Positions 34,021 to 46,137 of a stretch of DNA of 64,000 bases are shown piece by piece (the first letter of the stretch is position 1; each line of letters begins with the position of its first letter). The notes under the pieces are model-generated. The model was not told the origin of the DNA, ran no database searches, and was given only the letters and a program-made list of their open reading frames with translations. The stretch covers positions 402,033 to 466,032 of the forward strand of contig FONB01000001.1 in assembly GCA_900112785.1 (NCBI GenBank). Direction: 5' to 3'. The translations under genes and the position numbers were made by a program. Source of the DNA: Phytobacter palmae. Lineage in GTDB: Bacteria; Pseudomonadota; Gammaproteobacteria; Enterobacterales; Enterobacteriaceae.

Positions 34021-34836
34021 ATGCAGTATTGGGGAAAAGTGGTTGGTGTGGTTTTCGCTCTGATCATGGGCGGAGGCTTTTGGGGCGCGGTTCTCGGGCT
34101 GTTAATTGGCCATATGTTTGATAAGGCTCGCAGCCGAAAAATGGCGTGGTTTGCCAATCAACGGGAACGTCAGACGCTCTTTTTTGCCACCACCTTCGAG
34201 GTGATGGGCCATTTAACAAAATCCAAAGGTCGCGTGACACAGGCCGATATTCAGGTTGCCAGTCTGTTTATGGACCGGATGAACCTGCATGGTGACTCGC
34301 GTGCGGCGGCGCAGCAAGCGTTTCGCGTAGGCAAAGCGGATAATTACCCATTACGTGACAAAATGCGTCAGTTTCGCAGTGTTTGCTTCGGACGCTTTGA
34401 TTTAATCAGAATGTTCCTGGAAATCCAGATTCAGGCGGCATTTGCAGATGGTTCGCTGCACCCTAATGAGCGTGAAGTGTTGTATGTCATTGCAGAAGAA
34501 TTGGGGATCTCTCGCGGCCAGTTCGATCAATTCTTACGCATGATGCAGGGCGGAGCGCAGTTTGGCGGCGGCTATCAGCAGCAAGCGGGTGGCGGCTGGC
34601 AGCAGCAGGCGCAACGCGGTCCTACGCTGGAGGATGCCTGTAATGTGCTGGGCGTGAAACCAACGGATGATGCCACCACCATTAAGCGTGCCTACCGTAA
34701 GCTGATGGGCGAGCATCACCCGGATAAACTGGTGGCGAAAGGCTTACCACCGGAGATGATGGAGATGGCGAAGCAGAAAGCGCAGGAGATTCAGAAGGCT
34801 TACGAGCTGATTAAAGAGCAGAAAGGGTTTAAATAA
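34021..34836 (+). CDS. djlA: Membrane-anchored DnaJ-like co-chaperone
   Basis: DjlA is an inner-membrane co-chaperone of DnaK linked to the Rcs envelope-stress pathway. The 271-residue protein has a single N-terminal membrane segment with glycine-rich packing ([21 protein letters not shown]), a TerB-like middle domain, a Gln/Gly-rich linker (about residues 181-199) and a C-terminal J domain with HPD (EHHPDKL). It is divergent from lptD across a 195-bp gap, which I take as the two promoters. Confidence 0.98.
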   Translation: MQYWGKVVGVVFALIMGGGFWGAVLGLLIGHMFDKARSRKMAWFANQRERQTLFFATTFEVMGHLTKSKGRVTQADIQVASLFMDRMNLHGDSRAAAQQAFRVGKADNYPLRDKMRQFRSVCFGRFDLIRMFLEIQIQAAFADGSLHPNEREVLYVIAEELGISRGQFDQFLRMMQGGAQFGGGYQQQAGGGWQQQAQRGPTLEDACNVLGVKPTDDATTIKRAYRKLMGEHHPDKLVAKGLPPEMMEMAKQKAQEIQKAYELIKEQKGFK

Positions 34837-34979
34837 GTTGCGGACTGGCTTACTTGTCAGTTTATCTCCGGGCTCTGCACGCAATCCTTACGTCCTCTGA
34901 GTGCGCTTCTGTTGCTGCGCGAAGGCCGTGAATAATCTGCCTGCGCCGTTGATGCCCGTCGGCATTGGTTTGACGGTAA

Positions 34980-35006
34980 CCCGGATAAGGCGAAGCCGCA
35001 TCCGGG
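34980..35006. repeat. REP-like palindrome between djlA and rluA
   Basis: CCCGGAT (34980-34986) pairs with ATCCGGG (35000-35006) around AAGGCGAAGCCGC, a common enterobacterial REP sequence, here between converging genes. Confidence 0.75.
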
Positions 35007-35024
35007 ACCGTAAGCCACGTTAAT

Positions 35025-35684
35025 TTAAAAATCCACCGGCGCCCTGAACGTCATGCTGTTGCCATACGCCGGGTGGGTTATCGTCAATGTTTCCGCATGC
35101 AGTAACAGACGTGGCGCCAGAGCGAGAGCCTCTGGCGTCGCATAGAACCTGTCGCCCAGAATCGGATGCCCCAACGCCAGCATATGCACACGCAATTGAT
35201 GCGAGCGTCCGGTGATCGGTTTTAATCGCACGCGCGTGGTATGGTCGGCGGCGAGTTCCAGCACTTCATACTCGGTCTGCGCGGGTTTACCGGTCTCAAA
35301 ACATACTTTCTGCTTCGGACGATTCGGCCAGTCGCAAATCAGCGGCAGATCGACAAGCCCCTCTTCGTGCTCCAGATGTCCCCAGACGCGCGCCACATAC
35401 TGCTTTTTCGGTTCGCGCTCGCGGAACTGACGCTTGAGTTCGCGCTCCGCCGCTTTGGTCAGAGCCACCACAATCACGCCGCTGGTCGCCATGTCCAGAC
35501 GATGTACGGATTCCGCCTGCGGGAAATCGCGCTGAATACGCGTCATCACGCTGTCTTTGTGCTCTTCAAGGCGCCCTGGCACAGACAACAGACCACTCGG
35601 CTTGTTGACCACCATAATGTGCTCATCCTGATAGAGGATGGTTAGCCACGGATCCTGAGGCGGATTGTAGGACTCCATTACCAT
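35025..35684 (-). CDS. rluA: 23S rRNA U746 / tRNA U32 pseudouridine synthase
   Basis: RluA makes pseudouridine at position 746 of 23S rRNA and position 32 of several tRNAs. The 219-residue protein has the RluA-family active-site motif HRLDMATSGVIV with its catalytic Asp, and KPITGRSHQLRVHM. The start MVMES matches E. coli MGMEN and follows GGAGCAGG. It lies 11 bp downstream of rapA and is probably cotranscribed. Confidence 0.98.
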   Translation of the reverse strand: MVMESYNPPQDPWLTILYQDEHIMVVNKPSGLLSVPGRLEEHKDSVMTRIQRDFPQAESVHRLDMATSGVIVVALTKAAERELKRQFREREPKKQYVARVWGHLEHEEGLVDLPLICDWPNRPKQKVCFETGKPAQTEYEVLELAADHTTRVRLKPITGRSHQLRVHMLALGHPILGDRFYATPEALALAPRLLLHAETLTITHPAYGNSMTFRAPVDF

Positions 35685-35695
35685 AGCCTGCTCCG

Positions 35696-38602
35696 TTACT
35701 GATGCGTCACAACGATAAGACGCAGCGCGTCAAGACGCCAGCCTGCCTGAGAAAGGCTTTCCAGCACCTGCAGGCGGTTGCTCTCAATAGCGCTCAGTTC
35801 GTCATCACGAATATTCGGGTTAACGGCTTTGAGGGCTTCGAGGCGCGACAGCTCCGCTGACAGTTTTTCATCCGCTTCGCTTTTCGCTGCTTCAATCAGT
35901 GCCTGTGCGGCTTTCTCAACCTGAGCTTCGCCTTTTTGCAGAATGGTGTGGACATCCTGCTGTACGGCGTTCACCAGCTTGCTGCCGGTGTGGCGGTTAA
36001 CCGCGCTGAGCTGACGGTTGAAATTTTCGAACTCGACCTGTGCAGCAAGGTTAGTGCCGTTTTTATCCACCAGCAGACGAATCGGCGTTGGCGGCAGGAA
36101 GCGGTTAAGCTGCAGTTGTTTCGGAGCCTGTGCCTCGACGACGTAAATCAGTTCCAGCAGTAGCGTGCCGACAGGCAGCGCTTTGTTTTTCAATAATGAA
36201 ATGGTGCTACTACCGGTATCGCCAGAGAGGATCAGATCCAGACCGTTGCGAATCAACGGATGTTCCCAGGTAATAAACTGAGCATCTTCGCGGGATAGTG
36301 CCACCTCACGCTCAAAGGTGATGGTGCAGCCATCTTCCGGCAGACCCGGAAAATCAGGTACCAGCATATGATCGGACGGCGTCAGCACAATCATGTTATC
36401 GCCGCGATCGTCCTGATTGATACCGACGATATCGAACAGGTTCATGGCGAAATTAATAAGCCCGGTGTCATCGTCCTGCTCTTCAATGCTTTCTGCCAGC
36501 GCCAGGGCTTTCTCACCGCCGTTGGAGTGGATTTCCAGCAGACGATCTCGCCCTTGCTCAAGCTGCGCTTTCAGCGCGTCGTGCTGTTCGCGGCAGGTTT
36601 TGATCAAATCATCAAAGCCTTCGGTATTTTCCGGCGCGGCAAGGTAACTGATCAGATCGGTGTGGACCTTGTCGTAAATCGTCCGCCCGGTCGGGCAGGT
36701 GTGTTCGAAGGCGTCCAGACCCTCGTGGTACCAGCGCACTAACACGGATTGCGCCGTTTTTTCCAGATAAGGCACATGAATCTGAATATCGTGGGCCTGG
36801 CCGATACGATCCAGACGGCCGATGCGCTGTTCGAGGAGATCCGGGTTGAATGGCAAATCGAACATGACCAGATGGCTGGCAAACTGGAAGTTACGTCCTT
36901 CTGAACCGATTTCAGAGCACAGCAATACCTGCGCGCCGCTATCTTCTTCGCTGAACCAGGCCGCCGCACGGTCACGTTCAACAATCGACATGCCTTCGTG
37001 GAACACAGCGGCACGGATACCTTCACGCTCTCGCAGCACCTGCTCCAGTTGCAGTGCGGTAGCCGCTTTGGCGCAGATCACCAGAACTTTCTGTGAGCGA
37101 TGGCTGGTCAGATAGCCCATCAGCCACTCGACGCGAGGATCGAAATTCCACCAGGTGCCGCTGTCGCCTTCGAATTCCTGATAGATCTGTTCAGGGTAGA
37201 GCATATCGCGGGCGCGATCCTCAGCGCTTTTACGCGCCCCCATAATGCCGGAGACCTTAATTGCCGTCTGATACTGGGTCGGCAGCGGCAGCTTGATGGT
37301 ATGCAGCTCGCGTTTCGGGAAGCCTTTCACACCGTTACGGGTGTTACGGAACAACACACGGCTGGTGCCGTGGCGGTCCATTAACATCGAAATCAGTTCC
37401 TGACGCGCTGCCTCAGCGCCCTCGTGGTCACTGTTGGCAGTCTGAAGCAGCGGCTCGATATCCTGCTCGCCGATCAGGTCGCTAAGAGTATTGAGCTCGG
37501 TATCGCTCAGGCGTTTGCCTGCCAGTAATAAGGCAACAGCGTCGGCGACCGGGCGATAGTTCTGTTGTTCATCAACGAACTGCGCGAAATCATGGAAACG
37601 GTTTGGATCCAGCAAGCGCAGGCGTGCAAAGTGGCTCTCAAGGCCCAGTTGCTCCGGTGTTGCGGTGAGCAGGAGAATGCCCGGTACGCGCTCGGCAAGC
37701 TGTTCAATGGCCTGGTATTCGCGGCTTGGGGACTCTTCGCTCCACACCAGGTGATGGGCTTCATCCACCACCATTAAATCCCACTCTGCGTCGCACAGAT
37801 GCTCCAGACGCTGCTTATTACGGCGCACGAAGTCCAGTGAACAAATCACCAGTTGTTCTGTTTCAAATGGATTGTCAGCGTCGTGCTGCGCTTCGGCATA
37901 GCGTTCGTCATCAAACAGCGCAAACCGCAGGTTGAAGCGACGCAGCATTTCGACCAGCCACTGGTGCTGCAGCGTTTCCGGCACGATGATTAGCACACGT
38001 TCCGCTGCGCCAGACAGCAACTGCTGGTGCAGTATCATCCCGGCTTCAATCGTTTTCCCCAAACCAACTTCATCCGCCAGCAGGACACGTGGTGCATGGC
38101 GGCGGCCAACATCATGGGCGATATGCAACTGGTGAGGGATCAGACTGGTACGCTGGCCGCGCAGTCCGCTCCACGGCATACGGTACTGTTCGCTTTGATA
38201 TTTACGCGCGCGAAAACGAAGCGCGAAACGGTCCATACGGTCGATTTGCCCGGCGAACAGGCGGTCCTGAGGTTTACTAAAGACCAGTTTGCTGTCGAGA
38301 AAGACCTCGCGCAGCGTGACGTTGGATTCTTGCGTATCAAGGCGTGTGCCGGTATAGGCGAGCAGGCCGTTTTCTTCTTTTACGTCTTCAACAGTCAGCT
38401 GCCAGCCTTCGTGGCTGGTTACCGTATCGCCAGGATTAAACATTACGCGTGTAACGGGGGAATCGCTGCGTGCATACAGACGATTTTCTCCCGTCGCGGG
38501 AAAAAGCAGAGTAACGGTTCGCGCATCCATCGCTACGACTGTACCCAGTCCGAGTTCGCTTTCCGTGTCGCTTATCCAGCGTTGACCAAGTGTAAAGGGC
38601 AT
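35696..38602 (-). CDS. rapA: RNA polymerase recycling ATPase RapA (HepA)
   Basis: RapA is a Swi2/Snf2-family translocase that binds RNA polymerase and promotes its reuse. The start at 38602 matches E. coli MPFTLGQRW and gives 968 residues, the E. coli length. Seen in order: N-terminal Tudor-like domains, helicase motif I ([13 protein letters not shown]), DEAH (VVDEAHH), motif III (LLLTATPEQ), motif VI ([11 protein letters not shown]), and a long C-terminal region with spacer domains. An upstream in-frame Met at 38623 is rejected. Confidence 0.98.
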   Translation of the reverse strand: MPFTLGQRWISDTESELGLGTVVAMDARTVTLLFPATGENRLYARSDSPVTRVMFNPGDTVTSHEGWQLTVEDVKEENGLLAYTGTRLDTQESNVTLREVFLDSKLVFSKPQDRLFAGQIDRMDRFALRFRARKYQSEQYRMPWSGLRGQRTSLIPHQLHIAHDVGRRHAPRVLLADEVGLGKTIEAGMILHQQLLSGAAERVLIIVPETLQHQWLVEMLRRFNLRFALFDDERYAEAQHDADNPFETEQLVICSLDFVRRNKQRLEHLCDAEWDLMVVDEAHHLVWSEESPSREYQAIEQLAERVPGILLLTATPEQLGLESHFARLRLLDPNRFHDFAQFVDEQQNYRPVADAVALLLAGKRLSDTELNTLSDLIGEQDIEPLLQTANSDHEGAEAARQELISMLMDRHGTSRVLFRNTRNGVKGFPKRELHTIKLPLPTQYQTAIKVSGIMGARKSAEDRARDMLYPEQIYQEFEGDSGTWWNFDPRVEWLMGYLTSHRSQKVLVICAKAATALQLEQVLREREGIRAAVFHEGMSIVERDRAAAWFSEEDSGAQVLLCSEIGSEGRNFQFASHLVMFDLPFNPDLLEQRIGRLDRIGQAHDIQIHVPYLEKTAQSVLVRWYHEGLDAFEHTCPTGRTIYDKVHTDLISYLAAPENTEGFDDLIKTCREQHDALKAQLEQGRDRLLEIHSNGGEKALALAESIEEQDDDTGLINFAMNLFDIVGINQDDRGDNMIVLTPSDHMLVPDFPGLPEDGCTITFEREVALSREDAQFITWEHPLIRNGLDLILSGDTGSSTISLLKNKALPVGTLLLELIYVVEAQAPKQLQLNRFLPPTPIRLLVDKNGTNLAAQVEFENFNRQLSAVNRHTGSKLVNAVQQDVHTILQKGEAQVEKAAQALIEAAKSEADEKLSAELSRLEALKAVNPNIRDDELSAIESNRLQVLESLSQAGWRLDALRLIVVTHQ

Positions 38603-38888
38603 AAATTGAACTCTATATCTCAAATTGCAGGCAATAGTTCGTCACCGCCTGAGGATCAGGCGGACGTTTAAGTTTGGGGCCAGGAATAGAAAGGGCGCTA
38701 TGGTACTGGATGGCAATGCTTTCGTCACTCTCGTTATGCCCGTTGTTTTGCAAGTCACCGCGTTGTTGGCACATTGATCGCCTTGTTCGTTATAAGCCTC
38801 AAAACGAACTCAACGATGGCCGGAAAGCAACCCGCAATCCAGAGGCTCAAAGGCGGGCCGTCTGTTACCACGCCAGCCAAATACGAAA

Positions 38889-41246
38889 TCAAAACAATCC
38901 CAGTTGCCCTGTCAGTAGTGTAGCAAAATCATCGTCAATGAAGGGCAGTATTCCTTCCGCGACCGGCTGAAGTTGTTTGGTCAGATAGTGATCGTAATCC
39001 AGAGGCGCTTGCTGATAATCCACCGGTTCCGGCCCCTGGGTCGTCCAGACATATTTAATGGTGCCACGATTTTGATACTGCGCCGGGCGGCCGCGTTTCA
39101 GATTCTGTTCATCCGCGAGTCGCGCTGCGCGAACGTGGGGCGGCACGTTACGCTCGTAATCGGCCAGCGGGCGACGCAGACGTTTGCGGTAGACCAGGAG
39201 TTCATCTAATTCGCCTGTCATCAGCTTATCGATCGTTTCGCGTACATACTCCTGGTAGGGTTCGTTACGAAAGATACGCAAATAGAGCGTCTTTTGAAAT
39301 TGCTGCGCCAGCGGCGTCCAGTCGGTTCGAACTGTTTCCAGTCCTTTGAACACCATCCGTTGTTCTTCACCTTCCTGTATCAATCCGGCGTAGCGCTTTT
39401 TACTTCCCTGTTCTGTACCGCGAATGGTCGGCATCAAAAAACGGCAAAAATGGGTTTCAAATTCCAGCTCCAGCGCACTGGTTAAATGATCAGCGGACAG
39501 ATGCGCCGACCACCAGTTATTCACATACGCCACCAGTTCACGACCAATACGCGCCGCATCGGCCTCGTTATGCGCTTTTTTAAGCCAGACAAAGGTGGAG
39601 TCCGTATCGCCGTAAATAACGTCATAGCCCTGCGACTCAATCAGCGCTTTGGTCTGTCGCATAATCTCATGGCCGCGCATAGTTATCGATGAAGCAAGGC
39701 GCGGATCGAAAAAGCGGCAGGCGCTGGTACCCAGCACGCCGTAAAAAGCATTCATGATGATCTTAAGCGCCTGCGACAGCGGTTTGTTTCCCAGCCGCTT
39801 GGCTTCATCGCGTCCATGCCAGATTTGCCCAACGATCCCGGGCAGACAGTGGATCTGCCGGGAAAAGCGCGCGCCCAGAAAGCCCGCTGTACTGTGTCCG
39901 GGATCTGAATGCGCCAAACCCTCCACAAGGCCGACAGGATCGATTAAGAAAGTACGGATGATCGAGGGATAGAGACTTTTGTAATCCAGCACCAGTACGG
40001 AATCGTACAGGCCAGGGCGTGAGTCCATCACATAACCCCCGGGACTCGCCTGCGGCGGTACATCACCATGGTTTGGCGCGACATAGCCCGCGCGGTGCAT
40101 TCGCGGGAAATAAAGGTGACTAAAAGCCGCTACCGAGCCGCCATGTCTGTCAATCGCCAGACCGTTCACCGTCGCGCGCTCCAGCAAGAACGGCATGATT
40201 TCCGTTTTGTGGAAAATGCGCGTCACCAGTTCACAATCTTTCAGGTTATAGGTGGCAAGAGCGGGTTTGTTCTCAGCGAAGCGGCGATCGATTTCGTCCA
40301 TGCGATCCCAGGGATTATCGATTGCTTTGCCTTCGCCAAGTAGCTCCTGCGATACTGTTTCCAGCGAAAAAGAGGAGAAATTCCAGAAAGCGGATTTAAG
40401 CGCTTCAATCCCGTCGATAATTACCCGGCCAGTTGCCTGAGCGAAGAAGACGCCGTTTTTAAATCCGTGCTCGCGCCATTCGAGCGGCTGGTTGCCGCGC
40501 CCGAGCAGTAAAGGCAGGCGATAACGTTCCGCGCTTTTTTGCAGCACGCGCAGGTCGAACTGCACCACGTTCCAGCCGATAATCACATCAGGATCATATT
40601 CGGCAAACCATGCGTTGAGTTTTTCCAGCAGTTGCGGACGACTGGCGACATACTCAAGACGGAAATCCAGCCCGCTGGCATCACCGTTTTCAGGACCGAG
40701 CATATAGACCGTGCGCTGGCCGCACCCCTCCAGACCGATACAGTAAAGTTCGCCGTTGCGGGTAGTTTCGATATCCAGGGACACCCATTTGAGGGGCGGG
40801 CGGTAATGCGGATTGGGTTTCAGGCGCGCGTTGATCAGTTGATTACCGCGCGGGTCGCCATCCACCCATACCGGAGCGGTAATAAAGCGTTCAATCAGAA
40901 AGCGTTCTGGTGGGCGGACATCGGCTTCATAGACCGTGACGCCACCGTCGCGCAGCAGCTTTTCATAACGCATCAACTGGCGGTGCGCCCGACAATATAG
41001 CCCGTGAACAGGCTGGCGGCGGAAGTCCTTAAGTTGCAGCGGCGTAAGGCGATACTGGCTTTCTCCGGCGAGTAAACGCTGCGCCTGGCTGATTTGCTCG
41101 CTGGGGATAAACGCAACCGATTCTTGTGGCGGCAAAAAGACCTGTAGCGGCCCGTCGTCTGTCGCCAGCCAAAATTCCACCTCGGTTCCCTGTGGCGTGT
41201 CCCGCCAGTGTCGGGTCAGTAAAAAGCCTTCTCGCGCTTGCGTCAC
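38889..41246 (-). CDS. polB: DNA polymerase II (family B, SOS-regulated)
   Basis: Pol II acts in replication restart and translesion bypass. The 785-residue protein (E. coli 783) has the exonuclease I motif SLDIETT, polymerase motif [11 protein letters not shown], motif C YGDTDS and KKRYAGL. The start is GTG at 41246, as in E. coli polB. A LexA box lies 56 bp upstream. The 286-bp gap to rapA contains no recognisable gene and probably holds the rapA promoter. Confidence 0.98.
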   Translation of the reverse strand: MTQAREGFLLTRHWRDTPQGTEVEFWLATDDGPLQVFLPPQESVAFIPSEQISQAQRLLAGESQYRLTPLQLKDFRRQPVHGLYCRAHRQLMRYEKLLRDGGVTVYEADVRPPERFLIERFITAPVWVDGDPRGNQLINARLKPNPHYRPPLKWVSLDIETTRNGELYCIGLEGCGQRTVYMLGPENGDASGLDFRLEYVASRPQLLEKLNAWFAEYDPDVIIGWNVVQFDLRVLQKSAERYRLPLLLGRGNQPLEWREHGFKNGVFFAQATGRVIIDGIEALKSAFWNFSSFSLETVSQELLGEGKAIDNPWDRMDEIDRRFAENKPALATYNLKDCELVTRIFHKTEIMPFLLERATVNGLAIDRHGGSVAAFSHLYFPRMHRAGYVAPNHGDVPPQASPGGYVMDSRPGLYDSVLVLDYKSLYPSIIRTFLIDPVGLVEGLAHSDPGHSTAGFLGARFSRQIHCLPGIVGQIWHGRDEAKRLGNKPLSQALKIIMNAFYGVLGTSACRFFDPRLASSITMRGHEIMRQTKALIESQGYDVIYGDTDSTFVWLKKAHNEADAARIGRELVAYVNNWWSAHLSADHLTSALELEFETHFCRFLMPTIRGTEQGSKKRYAGLIQEGEEQRMVFKGLETVRTDWTPLAQQFQKTLYLRIFRNEPYQEYVRETIDKLMTGELDELLVYRKRLRRPLADYERNVPPHVRAARLADEQNLKRGRPAQYQNRGTIKYVWTTQGPEPVDYQQAPLDYDHYLTKQLQPVAEGILPFIDDDFATLLTGQLGLF

Positions 41247-41301
41247 ACCATTCTCTCATCGCGTCATTATCGGCGAGATTATAGCCTGGTTTGCCCGGAA
41301 A

Positions 41302-41321
41302 TACTGACTTTTTGTACAGTT
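41302..41321. promoter_or_regulatory. LexA box upstream of polB
   Basis: CTG (41304-41306), ten bases and CAG (41317-41319), flanked by TA and TT, fit the SOS operator (CTG-N10-CAG). It lies 56 bp before polB, which is a LexA-regulated gene in E. coli. Confidence 0.8.
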
Positions 41322-41355
41322 GTGTGGTGTCCGGCCAGCGCTACACTTAGTTGAA

Positions 41356-41979
41356 TCAGAGGTTGTTTATTTGTACCGGAACACCTGGCAAATAACGCAT
41401 GATGCGATAACCGGTGTAGTAGAACGCTTCGCTAAGCAGAAAAGGCAATTGCGTTTGCCATGAACGATATCGACTCGTGGTGGTGGGCGATGACCAGCTC
41501 ACAATGTCGTTATCCTGTGCGATGAGCCGCATACGCAGCATATGTAAAGGATCGCTGACCAGCAGTGCGGTCTGCATATTCTGGCGTGCCATGATTATTT
41601 TGGCGTTATGAATATTTTCACGGGTCACCGTAGACTGCTCGTCGATAAAAATGGCCGACTCAGGGACACCCTGGTTTAAAAGATAATTTCGGGCGATGGC
41701 GGCATCGGATTCGGTTGCGCCGTTGCTGAGGCCGCCGGTCAGGATCAGCGAATTCACCTTGCCTTCCTGATATAACCAAATCGCGTGGTCTAATCTGGCG
41801 GTAAAAACCGGGCTGGGGATTTTTTTATTGATACCTGCTCCGGCAACAATGGCGCAGTCCGCTTTGCGTGTCTGATCCTGTTGGCTAAAGCGGTAAATAG
41901 CGATGGCGTTATAAATAATCACAAACGCCATCGTGAAGAGCCCCAGCAGTATCCATTTTCCTGCCCCCTTTATTTTCAC
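41356..41979 (-). CDS. DUF218 (YdcF/SanA/ElyC-like) membrane-anchored protein
   Basis: The 207-residue protein has one N-terminal membrane segment (about residues 9-28) and a DUF218 domain: DCAIVAGAGI, ARLDHAIWLYQEGKVNSLILTGG, ESDAAIARNYL, ENIHNAKIIM and SDPLHMLRM. Relatives SanA and ElyC affect envelope integrity at high or low temperature; the biochemical activity is not settled. It is inserted between araD and polB, where E. coli K-12 has none. It reads towards polB but the LexA box separates them. Confidence 0.85.
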   Translation of the reverse strand: MKIKGAGKWILLGLFTMAFVIIYNAIAIYRFSQQDQTRKADCAIVAGAGINKKIPSPVFTARLDHAIWLYQEGKVNSLILTGGLSNGATESDAAIARNYLLNQGVPESAIFIDEQSTVTRENIHNAKIIMARQNMQTALLVSDPLHMLRMRLIAQDNDIVSWSSPTTTSRYRSWQTQLPFLLSEAFYYTGYRIMRYLPGVPVQINNL

Positions 41980-42086
41980 TGGCTTTTCTCCCGCCGTTTA
42001 CCTTATCGCATAGCATTGCCAGTTTGCGGAGAAATGGCAACGATTTGCGGGGTATATGAGGGAAAATTAAGAAGTTAAAAACAAAC

Positions 42087-42134
42087 GACCCGGACATCTC
42101 CCGGCAGGCGCAAGGCGTAGCCGGGGGACGGGTC
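42087..42134 (-). terminator. Terminator-like hairpin after araD
   Basis: GACCCG (42087-42092) pairs with CGGGTC (42129-42134), enclosing a second G+C stem (CCCGGC with GCCGGG) of REP type. On the minus strand it is followed by GTTTGTTTTT, consistent with the end of araBAD. Confidence 0.65.
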
Positions 42135-42149
42135 TGCAGAGGGCAAAAC

Positions 42150-42845
42150 TTACTGTCCGTAATAGGCTTTCGCGCCGTGTTTGCGCAGATAGTGTTTGTC
42201 CAGCAGCGTCTGTTGCATATCCGGGAGTTCCGGCGCGAGCTGGCGGCAGAAAATCCCCATATAGGCCACTTCCTCCAGCACGATGGCGTTATGCACCGCG
42301 TCATCGGCATTTTTTCCCCAGGCAAACGGTCCATGAGAGTGCACCAGTACGCCCGGCATCTGCGCCGGATCGATCTGCTGTGTCCTGAACGTTTCAACGA
42401 TCACGTTGCCGGTTTCCCACTCGTATTCACCGGTAATTTCGGCATCAGTCATTTTGCGCGTGCAGGGAATGGTGCCATAGAAATAGTCTGCGTGAGTTGT
42501 CCCGGTTGCCGGAATCGCCTGGCCAGACTGCGCCCAGATGGTGGCGTGACGAGAATGGGTATGAACAATGCCGCCAATGGTCGGGAACGCCTGATAGAGA
42601 AGACGATGCGTTGGGGTGTCGGAAGAGGGTTTCTTTTTCCCTTCCACCACTTCCCCGGTTTCGAGACTGACTACCACCATATCCCCGGCGGTCATGACGC
42701 TGTAATCGACGCCGGACGGTTTAATTACCAGCACGCCGCGTTCACGGTCAACGGCGCTGACATTCCCCCAGGTGAGGGTCACCAGATTGTGTTTTGGCAG
42801 CGCCAGATTGGCTTCCAGCACTTGCTGTTTCAATGCTTCTAACAT
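42150..42845 (-). CDS. araD: L-ribulose-5-phosphate 4-epimerase
   Basis: AraD converts L-ribulose 5-phosphate to D-xylulose 5-phosphate, the last step of arabinose entry into the pentose phosphate pathway. The 231-residue class II aldolase-family enzyme has the zinc histidines in [12 protein letters not shown] and in [12 protein letters not shown], and the [10 protein letters not shown] phosphate site. It is third in araBAD, 51 bp after araA with a hairpin in the gap. Confidence 0.98.
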   Translation of the reverse strand: MLEALKQQVLEANLALPKHNLVTLTWGNVSAVDRERGVLVIKPSGVDYSVMTAGDMVVVSLETGEVVEGKKKPSSDTPTHRLLYQAFPTIGGIVHTHSRHATIWAQSGQAIPATGTTHADYFYGTIPCTRKMTDAEITGEYEWETGNVIVETFRTQQIDPAQMPGVLVHSHGPFAWGKNADDAVHNAIVLEEVAYMGIFCRQLAPELPDMQQTLLDKHYLRKHGAKAYYGQ

Positions 42846-42857
42846 GCTTTCCTCCAG

Positions 42858-42883
42858 GAAAAAGCGGCCTGCCGGAGCAGGCC
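42858..42883 (-). terminator. Terminator-like hairpin between araA and araD
   Basis: On the minus strand a seven-bp perfect stem GGCCTGC/GCAGGCC (42866-42883) closes a TCCG loop (UNCG type, very stable in RNA) and is followed by GCTTTTT. It could attenuate transcription into araD or protect the upstream mRNA. Confidence 0.55.
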
Positions 42884-42896
42884 AAATGTTCCCCTG

Positions 42897-44399
42897 TTAA
42901 CGTTTGGAGCCGTAATACACTTCGTTCCAGCGCAAAGCGTCTTTAAAGGCAGGCAGGCGGGTTTCGTTATCGATAACCACAATTTCGATACCGTGTAGCT
43001 CAGCGAACTGGCGCATGTCATCAAGGTTCAGGGCGTGGCTAAAGACGGTATGGTGCGCGCCACCCGCCAGAATCCAGGCTTCGGAGGCGGTCTGTAGATC
43101 CGGCTGCGCTTTCCACAAGGCGTTAGCAACCGGCAGTTTCGGCAAATCGTGCGGTGTCTTAACGGCATCAACACAGTTCACCAGCAGGCGGAAGCGATCC
43201 CCCAGATCGATCAGGCTGGCGTTAATGGCCGGGCCGGTTTTAGTGGAGAAGATCAGGCGTGCCGGATCGGCTTTACCGCCAATGCCGAGGTACTGAACAT
43301 CCAGGATCGGTTTTTCATCCAGTGCGATGGTCGGGCACACTTCCAGCATGTGCGAGCCGAGTGCCAGATCGTTGTTCTCTTCGAAGTGGTAGGTGTAGTC
43401 CTCCATAAAAGAGGTGCCGCCCTGCAGACCGGTCGACATCACCTTCATGATGCGAAGCAGAGCGGCGGTTTTCCAGTCGCCTTCGCCAGCGAAGCCGTAG
43501 CCCTGCTGCATCAGGCGTTGCACGGCCAGTCCTGGCAGCTGTTTCAGACCGTGTAAATCTTCAAAGGTAGTCGTAAAGGCATGGAAGCCGCCCTGTTCCA
43601 GGAAGCGTTTCATACCCAACTCAATACGTGCGGCATCAATGACATTCTGCCGTTTGTCGCCGTTCACCTGTGCGGCAGCAGTCAGGCGGTAGCTGCTTTC
43701 ATACTCATCGACCAGCGCGTTAACATCGCCTTCGCTGATGCTGTTCACTACCTGCACCAGGTCACCCACACCCCAGGTGTTGACGGAGAATCCGAACTTA
43801 ATTTGTGCGGCCACTTTATCGCCGTCGGTCACCGCGACTTCACGCATGTTGTCGCCGAAACGACATACTTTCAGATGACGGGTATCCTGTTTAGACACCG
43901 CCTGACGCATCCAGGCGCCAATGCGCTGGTGCGCTTTTTGGTCCTGCCAGTGGCCGGTTACCACTGCATGCTGCTGGCGCATGCGGGCACCGATAAAGCC
44001 GAACTCACGGCCGCCATGCGCGGTCTGGTTCAGGTTCATGAAGTCCATATCGATGCTGTCCCATGGCAGGGAAGCGTTAAACTGAGTGTGGAATTGCAGC
44101 AGCGGTTTGTTAAGGATAGTCAGGCCGTTAATCCACATTTTTGCCGGTGAGAAAGTATGTAGCCACACCACCATACCGGCGCATTTGTCGTCATAGTTGG
44201 CATCGCGGCAGATATTCGTTATCTCATCCGGCGTGGTGCCGAGCGGCTTAAGAACCAGTTTGCAGGGTAATTTGGCTTCTGCGTTCAGCGCGTTAACCAC
44301 TTGCTCGCCATGCTTCGTCACCTGACGCAGGGCTTCAGGTCCATAGAGGTGTTGGCTGCCAATCACAAACCAAACTTCATAATTATCAAAAATCGTCAT
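42897..44399 (-). CDS. araA: L-arabinose isomerase
   Basis: AraA converts L-arabinose to L-ribulose in the cytoplasm, using Mn2+. The 500-residue protein equals the E. coli length and keeps the family blocks [18 protein letters not shown]-type [14 protein letters not shown] and the metal residues in FMEDYTYHF and [15 protein letters not shown]. It starts 10 bp after araB ends. Confidence 0.98.
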   Translation of the reverse strand: MTIFDNYEVWFVIGSQHLYGPEALRQVTKHGEQVVNALNAEAKLPCKLVLKPLGTTPDEITNICRDANYDDKCAGMVVWLHTFSPAKMWINGLTILNKPLLQFHTQFNASLPWDSIDMDFMNLNQTAHGGREFGFIGARMRQQHAVVTGHWQDQKAHQRIGAWMRQAVSKQDTRHLKVCRFGDNMREVAVTDGDKVAAQIKFGFSVNTWGVGDLVQVVNSISEGDVNALVDEYESSYRLTAAAQVNGDKRQNVIDAARIELGMKRFLEQGGFHAFTTTFEDLHGLKQLPGLAVQRLMQQGYGFAGEGDWKTAALLRIMKVMSTGLQGGTSFMEDYTYHFEENNDLALGSHMLEVCPTIALDEKPILDVQYLGIGGKADPARLIFSTKTGPAINASLIDLGDRFRLLVNCVDAVKTPHDLPKLPVANALWKAQPDLQTASEAWILAGGAHHTVFSHALNLDDMRQFAELHGIEIVVIDNETRLPAFKDALRWNEVYYGSKR

Positions 44400-44409
44400 T
44401 ATTGTGTCC

Positions 44410-46104
44410 TTAGTGAGTGAGCGCTGCCTGCGTTGCTGGCGCAGTTACAGGGAGATAGTGAAGCTCGGCGCTTTTCGCCCATTGCTGGTAGCGGCGGTAG
44501 AGTTGTTCAAAGCGTTGAGCCTGCGCAGGTACAGGTTGCAGCGTGTTTTCGATCTGGCTGGCCATTTGCTGTTGTGCAGCGGGAATATCGGTATGAACGC
44601 CTGCGGCGACGGCGGCAAAAATAGCCGCGCCGAGTGCACAGCACTGATCTGAGGCGACAATTTGCAGCGGGCGATTAAGCACATCGCAGCAGGCCTGCAT
44701 GATGACGCGGTTTTTACGGGCGATACCGCCCAGCGCCATGACGTTGTCCACTGCGATACCTTGCTCGGTGAAACATTCCATAATGGCGCGGGCACCAAAG
44801 GCGGTAGCGGCAATCAGCCCGCCAAAGAGCGCCGGAGCATCGGTTGCAAGATTCAGGTCAGTGATCACCCCTTTCAGGCGCTGGTTTGCGTTCGGCGTAC
44901 GGCGACCGTTGAACCAGTCAAGTACCACCGGCAGGTGTTCCAGCGACGGGTTTTGCGCCCAGGCTTCTGTCAGGGCTGGCAGCAGTTGTTTCTGGCTGGC
45001 TTTAATTTGCGTCTTCATTTCCGGATGCTGTTGCGCCAGTTGTTCCAGCGGCCAGCCGAGGATGCGGCCAAACCAGGCGTAGATATCGCCAAAGGCGGAT
45101 TGGCCCGCTTCCAGACCAATAAAATCGGGGACCACGCTGCCATCCACCTGACCACAGATACCTTTTACCGCACGATCGCCGACGCTGGGTTTATCGGCGA
45201 TCAGGATGTCGCAGGTGGACGTACCAATGACTTTGACCAACGTATTGGGCTGTGCGCCAGCGCCTACTGCCCCCATATGACAATCAAACGCGCCGCCTGA
45301 AATGACCACCGTTTCCGGTAAGCCAAGGCGTTGCGCCCATTCAGCCGTCAACGTGCCAACCGGAATATCTGCGGTAAAGGTGTCAGTAAATAGCGGGCAC
45401 GGCAGGTGTTTATTGAGGATCGGGTCCAGTTCGTCGAAGAAACTGGCTGGTGGTAAGCCACCCCAGCTTTCATGCCACAGAGATTTATGCCCGGCGCTGC
45501 AGCGGCCGCGGCGGATATCCTGTGGACGAGTGGTTCCGGAGAGCAGGGCAGGAACCCAGTCGCACAGTTCAATCCACGATGCGGCAGCCTGGGCTACATC
45601 GTTGTCGGCGCGGGTAACGTGCAGGATTTTTGCCCAGAACCATTCGCTGGAGTAAATACCACCGATGTAGCGTGAATAGTCGATTTTACCCGTAGCGTGG
45701 CACAGGGCGGTAATCGCTTCGGCTTCCTCCACCGCGGTATGGTCTTTCCACAACACAAACATCGCATTGGGATTGTCTGCAAACTCCGGACGCAGCGCCA
45801 GAACGCGCCCTTCTGCGTCGATGGGAGCAGGCGTCGAACCGGTGCTGTCCACGCCAATGCCTTTGACCTGGGCACGCTGTTCAGGCGTCAGTTCTGCCAG
45901 CACGCTTTTAAGCGCCATTTCCATCGACTCGATATAGTCCCGGGGATGGTGGCGAAATTGATTATGTGCCGCGTCGCAGTAACGTCCCTCTTGCCAGCGC
46001 GGATACCACTCCACGCTGGTGGCGATTTCTGCCCCAGAGGTACAGTCCACCGCCAGTGCGCGAACGGAGTCGCTGCCAAAATCGAGGCCAATTGTGATTG
46101 CCAT
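44410..46104 (-). CDS. araB: Ribulokinase
   Basis: AraB phosphorylates L-ribulose. The 564-residue FGGY kinase (E. coli 566) shows the N-terminal phosphate motif [39 protein letters not shown] and the C-terminal ATP motif [14 protein letters not shown]. It is the first gene of araBAD, with GGAGCAAC before the ATG. Confidence 0.98.
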   Translation of the reverse strand: MAITIGLDFGSDSVRALAVDCTSGAEIATSVEWYPRWQEGRYCDAAHNQFRHHPRDYIESMEMALKSVLAELTPEQRAQVKGIGVDSTGSTPAPIDAEGRVLALRPEFADNPNAMFVLWKDHTAVEEAEAITALCHATGKIDYSRYIGGIYSSEWFWAKILHVTRADNDVAQAAASWIELCDWVPALLSGTTRPQDIRRGRCSAGHKSLWHESWGGLPPASFFDELDPILNKHLPCPLFTDTFTADIPVGTLTAEWAQRLGLPETVVISGGAFDCHMGAVGAGAQPNTLVKVIGTSTCDILIADKPSVGDRAVKGICGQVDGSVVPDFIGLEAGQSAFGDIYAWFGRILGWPLEQLAQQHPEMKTQIKASQKQLLPALTEAWAQNPSLEHLPVVLDWFNGRRTPNANQRLKGVITDLNLATDAPALFGGLIAATAFGARAIMECFTEQGIAVDNVMALGGIARKNRVIMQACCDVLNRPLQIVASDQCCALGAAIFAAVAAGVHTDIPAAQQQMASQIENTLQPVPAQAQRFEQLYRRYQQWAKSAELHYLPVTAPATQAALTH

Positions 46105-46137
46105 CGTGTTGCTCCATGAAGAATAACCTTATGGAGA

